From positions 1 to 64,000 of the forward strand of contig CAKRRN010000005.1 in assembly GCA_934394435.1 (NCBI GenBank): DNA of 64,000 bases, read 5' to 3'. A model generated the notes under the pieces. That model had not been told where the DNA came from, did not search any database, and saw only the letters and a program-made list of their open reading frames with translations. The position numbers and the translations under genes were made by a program. This DNA is from an uncultured Bacteroidaceae bacterium. Its GTDB lineage: Bacteria > Bacteroidota > Bacteroidia > Bacteroidales > Bacteroidaceae. Shown here piece by piece: positions 8,459 to 15,777 of this stretch; position 1 is the first letter of the stretch; every line of letters starts with the position of its first letter.

Positions 8459-8919
8459 TGGCAAATAAGAGAGATACATTCAACAAGCGACTACTCGATG
8501 CTATCCGTAAGGGTGGTAACGTTAAGAGTATTCCTGCAAAGACGGTACGCAAGGCTGCTGAAGCCGCTCCATACGAAAGCGACATACAGCAGGCTTGCAT
8601 TAGGTGGTTTCAGCGCAACTATCCTCAACTGGCGCAAGAGGGAATGTTGTTTCATATCGCCAATGAGGGCATACGCTTGGGCGGCATGGGTGCGAGAGTA
8701 AAGCGTGAAGGTGTTGTGAAGGGGGTCGCAGACTTATGTCTGTCAATACCGATGCACGGCTACGGAGCGTTGTACATTGAAATGAAACGCCCGAACTGCT
8801 ATCAGCGTCCAGAGCAAAAGGCATGGCAAGCTAATGTCGAAAAATACGGCAGCAAGTATGTCGTATGCAAGTCTGTGGATGAATTCAGCGTAGAGATTAA
8901 CCGGTATTTATCAAGATAA
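8458..8919 (+). CDS. VRR-NUC domain nuclease
   Basis: A 153-residue protein. The C-terminal 90 residues form a VRR-NUC domain (PD-(D/E)XK superfamily): GVVKGVADLCL carries the first acidic residue, GALYIEMKRP gives the E-x-K, and YVVCKSVDEF is the usual end. Stand-alone phage VRR-NUC proteins are thought to cut branched DNA. The N-terminal 45 residues are basic. It overlaps the helicase stop by one base and probably works with it on recombination intermediates. Confidence 0.85.
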   Translation: MANKRDTFNKRLLDAIRKGGNVKSIPAKTVRKAAEAAPYESDIQQACIRWFQRNYPQLAQEGMLFHIANEGIRLGGMGARVKREGVVKGVADLCLSIPMHGYGALYIEMKRPNCYQRPEQKAWQANVEKYGSKYVVCKSVDEFSVEINRYLSR

Positions 8920-8920
8920 C

Positions 8921-9991
8921 ATGAGGGATTACGGACCTTTATACGGGGTCATAACTGACCAATGGTTTGAAGACGAGCCGACACGCATTGTGTGGTTCGT
9001 TAAGCTGCTCAATGCCGTTGATGACGGAGGGGTGGCAACAATGAGTCGTGCCAAGTTTGGTCGGTTGTTCAATTCCACACCAGATGCAGCCTATTACTTC
9101 CTTAAACAGCTTGAAAAGCGGAATCTCCTTACACTTGAAATGCACGCAAAATGTACGCAAGTAACCATCTGTAATATAGAGAGTTACGATTATAGCGCAC
9201 GCAAACAGCACGCAAATAGTACGCAAGAGGACGAGGTAGCACGCAATCTGCACGCAAATTACACGCAAACAAATAACTGTAAATCAGAGTGTTACGATAA
9301 TTTTACGCGCAATCTACACGCAAACAGCACGCAATATGACGAAAATCTAAGAAAAGAAAACAGAAAAGAAACCTCTCTTTCCCCCACACCCCCTATTACT
9401 AAAGAAAAGAATAAAGAAAAGAAAGCGCTAACGCTAAGTTCCGCCCCCGACTTTGTCGGAGACGGTTCCACCGAAAACACTAAGGAGTTGGAGAAGCAAA
9501 AAAGAGCGGAGCAGCGCAAAGCCAAGTCGAATGAAAGGAAGCAGAAAGAGCAGACCCTGGTCCACAAGGCAAGAGGCATCTTTGAAGCCTATTACAGCGA
9601 GCTTTACGATGACAGCTACTATTGGACTGCCAAGGACGCAGTTGCGATGAAGCGCCTCATCAAGAAGATAACCTTTGGCCGCACTAACAGAACGAGACCG
9701 CTGCCTTGCGACGACGACAGTCTGTTGGAGGCATTGAAGGTTTTTCTCAAGATGATTAACAAGTCATGGATTATGAACAATTTCTCAGTGACCAAGATAG
9801 ATAGCCAGTACAACGACATTGTGTCGGAAATCAAGAACAAAAACAATTCAGCATATGGGAACAGAAATCAAGCGAACCAGACAGCCTCAACAGCTATCCT
9901 CGCTAATCAAGCAGAAAATCTCCTCAATGACATCGCAAAGGCGGATGCTTTGTATTACCGAGGTGAGCAGGGAGGCGATGGCACTCCGTAA
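8921..9991 (+). CDS. Replication initiator-like protein containing the iteron array
   Basis: A 356-residue protein. The N-terminal 80 residues resemble the winged-helix domain of phage replisome organisers (YGVITDQWFEDEPTRIVWFVKLL ending in FLKQLEKRNLLTL). Residues 75-138 contain the repeated peptide LHANSTQ and variants, encoded by the DNA iterons at 9144-9334. Then comes a Lys/Glu-rich linker, and residues 210-320 form a helical C-terminal domain. Like lambda O, it seems to encode an origin-binding protein whose gene holds the origin. The next gene, which overlaps it, may load the helicase. The exact family is not certain. Confidence 0.7.
   Translation: MRDYGPLYGVITDQWFEDEPTRIVWFVKLLNAVDDGGVATMSRAKFGRLFNSTPDAAYYFLKQLEKRNLLTLEMHAKCTQVTICNIESYDYSARKQHANSTQEDEVARNLHANYTQTNNCKSECYDNFTRNLHANSTQYDENLRKENRKETSLSPTPPITKEKNKEKKALTLSSAPDFVGDGSTENTKELEKQKRAEQRKAKSNERKQKEQTLVHKARGIFEAYYSELYDDSYYWTAKDAVAMKRLIKKITFGRTNRTRPLPCDDDSLLEALKVFLKMINKSWIMNNFSVTKIDSQYNDIVSEIKNKNNSAYGNRNQANQTASTAILANQAENLLNDIAKADALYYRGEQGGDGTP
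9144..9334 (+). repeat. Iteron-like array: ACGCAA sites at 11-base spacing, probable origin
   Basis: Ten ACGCAA sites and one GCGCAA variant start at 9144, 9155, 9199, 9210, 9221, 9241, 9252, 9263, 9307, 9318 and 9329. Within groups every step is 11 bases, and two of the three gaps between groups are 44 (4 x 11). Eleven is not a multiple of three, so the phasing is not imposed by the protein; it matches one helical turn, as expected if a protein binds one DNA face. The unit also shows a 108-base tandem duplication (for example 9141 and 9249). Confidence 0.8.
9335..9425 (+). other. Purine-rich A+T-rich stretch next to the iterons
   Basis: Directly after the iterons the plus strand is an almost continuous A/G run (repeats of AAAGAAAA type) broken by one C/T-rich block near 9375-9400. 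In lambda-type origins an A+T-rich, strand-biased block beside the iterons is where the duplex opens, so this is the candidate unwinding region. It still codes for the Lys-rich linker of the initiator. Confidence 0.5.
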
Positions 9992-10562
9992 AGCCATGAA
10001 GCCGTCAGAGATTATATCCGCTTATAGTATCGACCTTCAGACGAGCGCGACCGCAGCTTTTCCTACCATTGACAAGGCAAGAGAAATGAAGAGCCCGATG
10101 CTCGGTGTGATGTCCGAGGCTTTCCCCGAAACGATAGACCCAAGGAGCGGTGAGACCGTAAAGGATATGGCAGTTGCGTGGATGGAAAGCCAACTGCTTG
10201 CCGTGAGCATGTTTTGCGGAGCGAGGGAAAAGATGAATGAATGGCAGTCCAAATCGCTCTGTACACAAATTATCAATGAGCACCCGCAGCTTACGCTTAT
10301 GGAGTTTATTCTCTTCTGCTCTCGATTGCGTTCTGCAAGGTACGGCAAGTTCTACGGCTCCATCGACCCTGCTGCCATCCTTGGCTCACTGGATATGTTT
10401 CTCAAAGACCGAAAGGAAGACATATGGAGACGCCAGGACGAAGAAGAAAAGCTACGGAAGGAGCGTGAATATGAAACACAGCGAAGAGAAGCGATTTCAT
10501 ACGAGGAATACCAAAGGCTCAAGGAGGCACGCTCTAAGTCGCTGAAAGTCAGCGGAAAATAA
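9855..10562 (+). CDS. DUF6633-like protein, possible helicase-loader role
   Basis: Starts tentatively at the ATG at 9855 (235 residues), overlapping the initiator gene by 137 bases; the ATG at 9927 is an alternative. The region REAMALRKAMKPSEIISAYSIDLQTS and the downstream segment (VAWMESQLLAVSMFCGA, then CTQIINEHPQLTLMEFILFCSRLRSARYGKFYG) match a Bacteroidota phage family of unknown function that regularly follows replication initiators. The C-terminal 50 residues are a charged coiled coil. By position it could be the helicase loader, as lambda P follows O, but no AAA+ motif is visible. Confidence 0.55.
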   Translation: MGTEIKRTRQPQQLSSLIKQKISSMTSQRRMLCITEVSREAMALRKAMKPSEIISAYSIDLQTSATAAFPTIDKAREMKSPMLGVMSEAFPETIDPRSGETVKDMAVAWMESQLLAVSMFCGAREKMNEWQSKSLCTQIINEHPQLTLMEFILFCSRLRSARYGKFYGSIDPAAILGSLDMFLKDRKEDIWRRQDEEEKLRKEREYETQRREAISYEEYQRLKEARSKSLKVSGK

Positions 10563-10563
10563 T

Positions 10564-10645
10564 TTGCAAATAAGATAAACTTTTCTTATTGTTTACTTGC
10601 AAATATGATAATTTTTGATTATCTTTGCATTAGCAAATAAGATAA
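10564..10645 (+). promoter_or_regulatory. Promoter cassette with three operator copies
   Basis: TTGCAAATAAGATAA at 10564, TTGCAAATATGATAA at 10597 (covering the -33 box) and GCAAATAAGATAA at 10633. The promoter is TTG 10597-10599, 20 bases, TATCTTTG 10620-10627. The leader after it ends CTAAACATT before the ATG at 10675. It drives the two small genes and probably the PRTRC cassette. Confidence 0.85.
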
Positions 10646-10674
10646 AAAGAGTATCACTTAAAATTCTAAACATT

Positions 10675-10872
10675 ATGGCAAAACTTACATTTAACGAGTT
10701 GAAAAAGAAGTTCGGCTTTACAGCCAAAAGAACTAAGGTTTACCGAGTTCTTGACGAGTTCGGAGCAAATATAACAAGCCGTGTCAAGGTTATGACAATG
10801 GCAGGCGGTTTGTTCGCCATAGATGAATTTGGCATCGATATTACTAACCAAGTTAAATTCGAGCACATATAA
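10675..10872 (+). CDS. Small cassette-driven protein of unknown function
   Basis: 65 residues from the ATG at 10675, which follows the conserved cassette leader; an in-frame ATG at 10615 lies inside the promoter and cannot be the start of this transcript. The protein has an internal repeat: VLDEFGANITSRVKVMTMAG is echoed by AIDEFGIDITNQVKFEHI, so it may fold as two similar beta-alpha units. Function unknown. Its stop overlaps the next ATG. Confidence 0.6.
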   Translation: MAKLTFNELKKKFGFTAKRTKVYRVLDEFGANITSRVKVMTMAGGLFAIDEFGIDITNQVKFEHI

Positions 10873-11117
10873 TGGCAAAGAAACCGCAGCTTAAACCCAA
10901 GGACACGACATCTGTATCTTGTACCGAATGTGACAATGCTACTCTGATGCAGTGGGGCGATGACCCGATAATAGCAGACTGCAGTGCTCATCATTGTCGT
11001 GAGGTGGCAAGCCATAGGCGCTCTTGCTCCCAATATGAGCCGGCAAAGCACTTGCCAAAACCGATAAAGCATCTGCAGAAATTTGCAGGTCTGCAAAACA
11101 AAAAGAATAAAGGTTAA
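10872..11117 (+). CDS. Cys/His-rich small protein, probable zinc binder
   Basis: 81 residues with a CTEC pair near residue 17 and a later C-x4-C arrangement (DCSAHHCREV) followed by another Cys, suggesting a small zinc-binding fold. Lys/Pro-rich ends. It lies between the cassette gene and PRTRC protein E, in the same operon. Function unknown. Confidence 0.55.
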   Translation: MAKKPQLKPKDTTSVSCTECDNATLMQWGDDPIIADCSAHHCREVASHRRSCSQYEPAKHLPKPIKHLQKFAGLQNKKNKG

Positions 11118-11136
11118 ACCAATAAACAATATAACA

Positions 11137-11739
11137 ATGGAATTATTCACCAAGTTATCAGAAATTATGGGCGAGGGTTGCACATTGGCAATCACTATCG
11201 CCAAGACTAAGAACGGCATGACCGTTAGTGTTCTCCCAGGAAACTCTCTTGTAAAGGATGCAGCGAAAAACAAAATCGCTCCTTTGAATATAAGTGGCTC
11301 TGCAAGTGAGCTTGATGAGGGTTTTGTAAACGCCATCATTCAGCCAGTAGCCACAACAAGCAAGATGTTCGTTGACATGAAGTCGTTTGAGGACTCACAG
11401 GCTGCTGCAAAGGAGGCTTCCGAAATGGAAAAGAAAGCTAAAGAGAAAGCAGCAGTTAGCAAGGTTCAGTATGACAAGTGGATGGAGCTTGCTGAACAGA
11501 ACCGCAAGGAAAGCAAGTACAAAGACGCTCTCACTTGTGCCAAGAAGGCGCTCGAAGTAGCAGAAAACGTCGCCAGCGGTCAAGCCAAGGCAGATGCTTT
11601 TATCAAGAAGGTCAACGACGAGTCGGCTGCAAATCTCTTTGGCGCAGAAGACAAGTCTGATGGCAAGAACATCAAGATTGACATCAAGAAGACACCCAAA
11701 GCCTCTGCTGAGGAAGACGCAGACGAGGAGAACGAATAA
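11137..11739 (+). CDS. PRTRC system protein E
   Basis: 200 residues from the ATG at 11137; upstream in-frame sequence overlaps the previous gene and was rejected. Residues 1-90 match PRTRC protein E (ParB-related, ThiF-related cassette): LAITIAKTKNGMTVSVLPG, then IAPLNISGSASELDEGFVNAI. The C-terminal half is a charged helix with an acidic tail. PRTRC systems are conserved gene cassettes of plasmids, integrative elements and phages whose molecular role is unknown. It is followed in the standard order by C, an F-like gene, B and ThiF. Confidence 0.85.
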   Translation: MELFTKLSEIMGEGCTLAITIAKTKNGMTVSVLPGNSLVKDAAKNKIAPLNISGSASELDEGFVNAIIQPVATTSKMFVDMKSFEDSQAAAKEASEMEKKAKEKAAVSKVQYDKWMELAEQNRKESKYKDALTCAKKALEVAENVASGQAKADAFIKKVNDESAANLFGAEDKSDGKNIKIDIKKTPKASAEEDADEENE

Positions 11740-11761
11740 TAAATAAAAGGAGGATATAATC

Positions 11762-11971
11762 ATGGCATTACAAATCAACAACTACAAGAGAGTATTCAAG
11801 CATGGTTCAGCAACACTCGCAGATCCAAATCCGGAGATGTCACCTGAAGAGGTAATGAACTTCTATTCTAACCAATATCCGGAGCTTACAACGAGCAACG
11901 TGCACGGTCCGAAGATAGATGGCGACAATGCCGTCTATACTTTCAAAACAACGGTTGGAACAAAGGGATAA
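11762..11971 (+). CDS. PRTRC system protein C
   Basis: 69 residues, the usual length. The start LQINNYKRVFKHGSATLADP, the centre SPEEVMNFYSNQYPEL and the YTFKTTVGTKG end are characteristic of PRTRC protein C. A good ribosome-binding sequence (AAGGAGG) lies just before the ATG. Role unknown; always found with the other PRTRC genes. Confidence 0.88.
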   Translation: MALQINNYKRVFKHGSATLADPNPEMSPEEVMNFYSNQYPELTTSNVHGPKIDGDNAVYTFKTTVGTKG

Positions 11972-11974
11972 TCA

Positions 11975-12112
11975 ATGTGTGAACCTAAAATAAGCAAAGA
12001 ACAATGGCAGCTTTATCAAAACATAGGACGAGTTCTATCACGGGAAGCAGAACAGCTTCACGCCGAAGGAAAGCGTATCACACCAGACGCAATGGGTGCA
12101 ATCATTTTCTAA
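11975..12112 (+). CDS. 45-codon frame that may be the true 5' part of the PRTRC F-like gene
   Basis: Begins MCEPKISKEQWQLYQNIG four bases after PRTRC C and ends at 12112. Its composition is that of a real helical protein, whereas the overlapping start of the next gene in another frame is Ser/Arg-rich and unlike a protein. A -1 shift near 12107-12109 would join it smoothly to that gene. It is either a small separate gene, the 5' end of a frameshifted gene or a product of programmed frameshifting. Confidence 0.45.
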   Translation: MCEPKISKEQWQLYQNIGRVLSREAEQLHAEGKRITPDAMGAIIF

Positions 12113-13152
12113 ATGCCTCATTTGCTAATATCCATGGCTGTGATATATGTAATGATGAAGCTGTCTTTGTTGTCAAAGATATTAAGCAGAATATCTTTGA
12201 CCTTCAAGCAGATATAACAAAGTTCTTCTCTAAATACGGCATTTCATGCAAGTTACCCACTGTTGCCGGGAACTTCAAAAACGATGTTCTTGCACTTTAC
12301 AATCTACTCAAGTCAAACCTCCCCGATGAAAAATGGAAGGTGGAAGCGGTACAGCAACATGGCGAGGATGGTCCTATCAAGTTCATGGTTTACGATTACG
12401 CTGAATTTCCCGAATATACAGTATGGGCAGTACCAGTCAAAAAAATGGGCGAGGTTGATGACAAGACTCGCAAGTTGCTTGCTCTCACCTTTGCTGTTAT
12501 GTACAGGAACGATATGTATGAGCTTCCCGAGGATAATTATGACTTCCAGTACAACCTCGCTCAAAGCGACAACTGTTATCAGCGTGACGAAGACGGAAAG
12601 ATGAAGTACGATGAGGACTTGACTGATTTTTGGGGTGAGGATTATAGGGAAATGGCGGTAAGGTACGTCGAGGGTGACATATCTGAACTCTTCAATGAAA
12701 TAAAGCAAACAGCAGATTTGCAATATAAGTCAGGCAAGCCACTTTGTGATATGCTTGAAGATATGATTTCACAGTATCGTGTCGAGAATTACCACAACCC
12801 ACATCTGTTGGACCTCATAGAGAATGAACTTGAAATTTGTCGCGAAGATTGGCTATCTGAATACCATATCAGTATGCTGAAGAATGAATTTGGCTACGAT
12901 TTTGATAATGATGATAGCGAAGAGGATTTTATGGACTTGGCGAGATTATTTTTCTTTTGCTACGATGATGACGATTGCATAACACAAGGAGCAATCGAAA
13001 TGATAAATGCAGAAGCGTATAATCTTAGCGTCGGAAATATGTATCGCTACTCCTTTATTGACGATGACGATATTGAGGAGAGAATGGAAAGCTCTTTCCC
13101 TCAAAGATGGGCAGATGTTAATGACCAACTAATAGCAGAATTAAGAAAATGA
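12004..13152 (+). CDS. PRTRC protein F-like, acidic
   Basis: 382 residues by the only available ATG, but the first 30 residues overlap the 11975-12112 frame and look non-biological; convincing sequence starts at about residue 37 (LNASFANIHGCDICNDEAVF). The rest is acidic, with several DDDD runs and aromatic-rich segments (PEYTVWAVPVKKMG), and is placed exactly where PRTRC protein F lies, between C and B. The function is unknown. The C-terminus overlaps protein B by four bases. Confidence 0.65.
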   Translation: MAALSKHRTSSITGSRTASRRRKAYHTRRNGCNHFLNASFANIHGCDICNDEAVFVVKDIKQNIFDLQADITKFFSKYGISCKLPTVAGNFKNDVLALYNLLKSNLPDEKWKVEAVQQHGEDGPIKFMVYDYAEFPEYTVWAVPVKKMGEVDDKTRKLLALTFAVMYRNDMYELPEDNYDFQYNLAQSDNCYQRDEDGKMKYDEDLTDFWGEDYREMAVRYVEGDISELFNEIKQTADLQYKSGKPLCDMLEDMISQYRVENYHNPHLLDLIENELEICREDWLSEYHISMLKNEFGYDFDNDDSEEDFMDLARLFFFCYDDDDCITQGAIEMINAEAYNLSVGNMYRYSFIDDDDIEERMESSFPQRWADVNDQLIAELRK

Positions 13153-13853
13153 GCAAGATAACTAATTTGCTTAACCAAGTATATGAGCCGTTCATGGCAA
13201 TCATTGCTTATAGAACTACCGATAGTAGAGAGCAGTCGTTTTACTTGGAGCAGCACAAAATATCCAAAAAAGACGGTAGTCTTGGTGTTGGCTTTCCTTT
13301 ACGCCAAAAGACCATAACGAACCTGTTTGATGCGCTGTCACGCACTAACAAGCAACTTGACAGCAGTCTTTATGGCGTTGTACCCGAGAATGTGTTGTAT
13401 TGTGACACAAGAGTTGGAAACGAGAAACTTGTTTGGTACCGGAAGCCAGAGGTTCGTAAGCTGTTCTTTACAAAGAGTCTTGAAATACCAGATGGAGAAA
13501 TGAAAGTCCCAGGTCTTGTGTATGTCGCAAGTGGCAAGCAGCTTCGAGTCTTGGCATTCAAAGGTAACAAACCTAAGAGCGTTCTGTATCTCGCTCCATT
13601 CATGAATACAGATGTTAGCCATGTCTGCCTCGGCAACTCAAAAGTCAAGGCTCCCGATGAAAGGACATTTACCAATGTTATCAATTATTGGGAAACAATG
13701 TTTTGGCAGTCAGAGTTTTCTCACATTCTTGGTGAGAACCCTTGTCTTGGCAACCTTGCTACGATAACAAAAGATTGCATACTTAACGGAAAGCCTTTCC
13801 CCGACAATATGCTCAAACAAGCTAAATGCAAATTACAGGATTTACTACGATGA
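13149..13853 (+). CDS. PRTRC system protein B
   Basis: 234 residues. Diagnostic segments: GVGFPLRQKTITNLFDAL, GVVPENVLYCDTRVGNEKLVWYRKPEVRKLFF, PGLVYVASGKQLRVLAFKG and the APFMNT...VCLGNSKV region followed by WETMFWQSEFSHILG. All are typical of PRTRC protein B. The first ATG overlaps the F-like gene and the last codons overlap ThiF (ATGA), so the five genes are translationally linked. Confidence 0.88.
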   Translation: MSKITNLLNQVYEPFMAIIAYRTTDSREQSFYLEQHKISKKDGSLGVGFPLRQKTITNLFDALSRTNKQLDSSLYGVVPENVLYCDTRVGNEKLVWYRKPEVRKLFFTKSLEIPDGEMKVPGLVYVASGKQLRVLAFKGNKPKSVLYLAPFMNTDVSHVCLGNSKVKAPDERTFTNVINYWETMFWQSEFSHILGENPCLGNLATITKDCILNGKPFPDNMLKQAKCKLQDLLR

Positions 13854-14626
13854 AGAAGATACACTATACGGAAAATTATCTACTTGCTCCAGTTCATCCT
13901 ATCGAGGTGAATTTGATAGGAGCAGGCGGAACCGGAAGCCAAGTTTTGACTTCGCTCGCGAGGATAAACTGCGCTCTAATACAGCTGGGACACCCTGGCC
14001 TTCATGTAACCGTCATTGACGATGATATTGTGACGCCGTCAAACCTTGGTCGTCAGTTATTCGCACCAACGGAAATTGGCTTGAATAAAGCATTTGTGCT
14101 TACGACACGAATCAACCGCTTCTTCGGTCTTGATTGGGATGCTGTTCGCGAGCAATATCCATACGAGAGTTGTGCTACTGCCAACATAACCATAACGTGT
14201 GTTGACAATGTGAAGGCTCGCATAGAGATTGGCAAATATCTCCGCAAGAACAAGAATGGCAGCGCAGGTGATAAAGACTATACTATGCCATACTACTGGC
14301 TTGATTTTGGAAACACTACAGATACCGGTCAGGTTGTTCTCGGTACAATAAACCCAGTCAAGCAGCCAAAGAAACGCAAAATAGAGTCTTCGGGTACACT
14401 TAAATGTGTTGACGAGCTTTTCGACCTCAGTGAAGTCAAGGACGAGGATAGTGGTCCGTCTTGCTCGCTTGCAGAAGCCTTGCGCAAGCAGGATTTGTTC
14501 ATCAACTCAACCATTGCGCAGCTTGGCTGCAATATCTTGTGGAAGCTCTTCAGTGGCTCCATCGAGAACAATGGAGCGTTCCTTAACCTCAAAACATTAC
14601 GAACTAACCCCATTAACATTCAGTAG
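13850..14626 (+). CDS. PRTRC ThiF-family adenylating protein
   Basis: 258 residues from the ATG at 13850, which overlaps the protein B stop. The E1/ThiF Rossmann motif is clear (VNLIGAGGTGSQVLTSLAR, VIDDDIVTPSNLGRQLF), with the FAPTEIGLNKA segment and CVDNVKARI. The C-terminal GPSCSLAEALRKQDLFIN block is specific to the PRTRC branch. ThiF/E1 proteins adenylate the C-terminus of a partner protein; whether PRTRC C or E is that partner is not known. It is not part of a recognisable ubiquitin-like antiphage operon. Confidence 0.88.
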   Translation: MKKIHYTENYLLAPVHPIEVNLIGAGGTGSQVLTSLARINCALIQLGHPGLHVTVIDDDIVTPSNLGRQLFAPTEIGLNKAFVLTTRINRFFGLDWDAVREQYPYESCATANITITCVDNVKARIEIGKYLRKNKNGSAGDKDYTMPYYWLDFGNTTDTGQVVLGTINPVKQPKKRKIESSGTLKCVDELFDLSEVKDEDSGPSCSLAEALRKQDLFINSTIAQLGCNILWKLFSGSIENNGAFLNLKTLRTNPINIQ

Positions 14627-14628
14627 CT

Positions 14629-15774
14629 ATGAATACGAATAAACCTTGCTTTGCCTCAAGTAATGCCTTGATGTTGTGGCAGGAGGAGAACTGCTTGTGC
14701 TGCAAGAAAGCCGTGTGGTATAATCAACGGCTTAAGAAGATGCCGCAGTATCGTTGTGCCGTTCAGCGACAAATAGAGGAACAATCTGCCGGCGAGGAGT
14801 GTGTGACGGACAGAACCTACAATGCAACGAGAGAAAAACACTGCCCATTCTTCAAGCCAAAGGACGAGAATGTGGAACAGAAAGCAGAAGTGCTTGATTT
14901 CTCCAAGGGTGAGTCGTTGATTAGCGAAACCTCGGTACAAGATGATGAAAATTTTACGCAGCCTCAACAAAAGGCAGAAGAACGGCCAAGGGAATGCGTA
15001 AAATCTGATGCACACCCCGATGCTGCACTCTTGAAACTGTCCCGAGAAACAGGTGTGCAGTATGAGGCGTTGAAAGATGCAGAACGTAGAATGTTCGAGA
15101 CAATCACGGCGAAAGCGGAGCTGCCTCCAATCTTCCATGAGGATAAGTTCAAGAAGCAAATCAAGGACGACACACACTTTATGCTCGAAACATTCACATG
15201 GAAAGAGAACATGATGATAGCTTTCGTTCCGCTTGTCATCAGCCACCTTGCGTGGATCTACGCGGAGAAAGTCCGAAGCTATTGTGCAGAGCAGCGCATT
15301 CCGGAGACGGTAAAGTTGTCGAGGGCGGTGAAGCACATCTGGAATGAGTACCAGGACTCTCTCAAAAAAGACCTTGATGCTCGCCACATTGAACGTATCA
15401 ACAAGCAGACGGAGCAGTTTCATAATCTCTACGCTAACGACTTCACTATTCTGTGGTACTGCGTGGATAGTGAGTACAAAAAAGAATATCCCGATGATGA
15501 TTTGCGGAATATGCACGTTGACGCTTTCGTGTCTATCCTCATGTGTCGTTTCCTCGTAGACCACAACAAACGCATGGATAAGATAATAGAGGCGAAGATG
15601 GGATTTGCGCAGAGCATCAAGAACCCGTATATAGACAAGCTGGAAACGTGTATGGATGCTTATTGTGGAAACTACACGATAAAGAACACGCCTAATATTG
15701 ATGCGTGTTTGAGAATTTTACAGAAGAACATCAACGACATTGACTTTGAGGTCGATGGCAGTGAACCGAAGTAG
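14629..15774 (+). CDS. Unknown 381-residue protein with N-terminal cysteine cluster
   Basis: The first 75 residues contain a cysteine cluster (CLCCKKAVW, later CAVQR, CVTD and HCPFF) that could bind zinc. Residues 80-130 are a disordered acidic linker. The C-terminal 240 residues are helical, with a possible membrane-associated stretch (MIAFVPLVISHLAWIYAEKV). I do not recognise the family. It starts two bases after ThiF and ends three bases before the CmoA-like gene, so it is in the same operon. Confidence 0.6.
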   Translation: MNTNKPCFASSNALMLWQEENCLCCKKAVWYNQRLKKMPQYRCAVQRQIEEQSAGEECVTDRTYNATREKHCPFFKPKDENVEQKAEVLDFSKGESLISETSVQDDENFTQPQQKAEERPRECVKSDAHPDAALLKLSRETGVQYEALKDAERRMFETITAKAELPPIFHEDKFKKQIKDDTHFMLETFTWKENMMIAFVPLVISHLAWIYAEKVRSYCAEQRIPETVKLSRAVKHIWNEYQDSLKKDLDARHIERINKQTEQFHNLYANDFTILWYCVDSEYKKEYPDDDLRNMHVDAFVSILMCRFLVDHNKRMDKIIEAKMGFAQSIKNPYIDKLETCMDAYCGNYTIKNTPNIDACLRILQKNINDIDFEVDGSEPK

Positions 15775-15777
15775 ATT

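Noticed and set aside
8461..8475. Operator-like GCAAATAAGAGAGATA at the start of the VRR-NUC gene
   Set aside because: It differs from the consensus, codes for the first residues of the protein, and has no promoter around it; likely chance.
9141..9335. CRISPR array
   Set aside because: The repeats are 6-10 bases at helical spacing inside a coding sequence, with no spacers of uniform length and no cas genes; iterons explain them better.
10615..10674. Extended starts reading through promoter cassettes (also at 48630)
   Set aside because: These in-frame ATGs lie within the promoter and operators, upstream of or at the likely transcription start; the conserved leader leads to the later ATG.
13850..14626. 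ThiF protein as part of an E1/ubiquitin-like antiphage system
   Set aside because: The neighbours are PRTRC E, C and B, and the sequence carries the PRTRC-specific C-terminal block; no E2, JAB or ubiquitin-like gene is adjacent.
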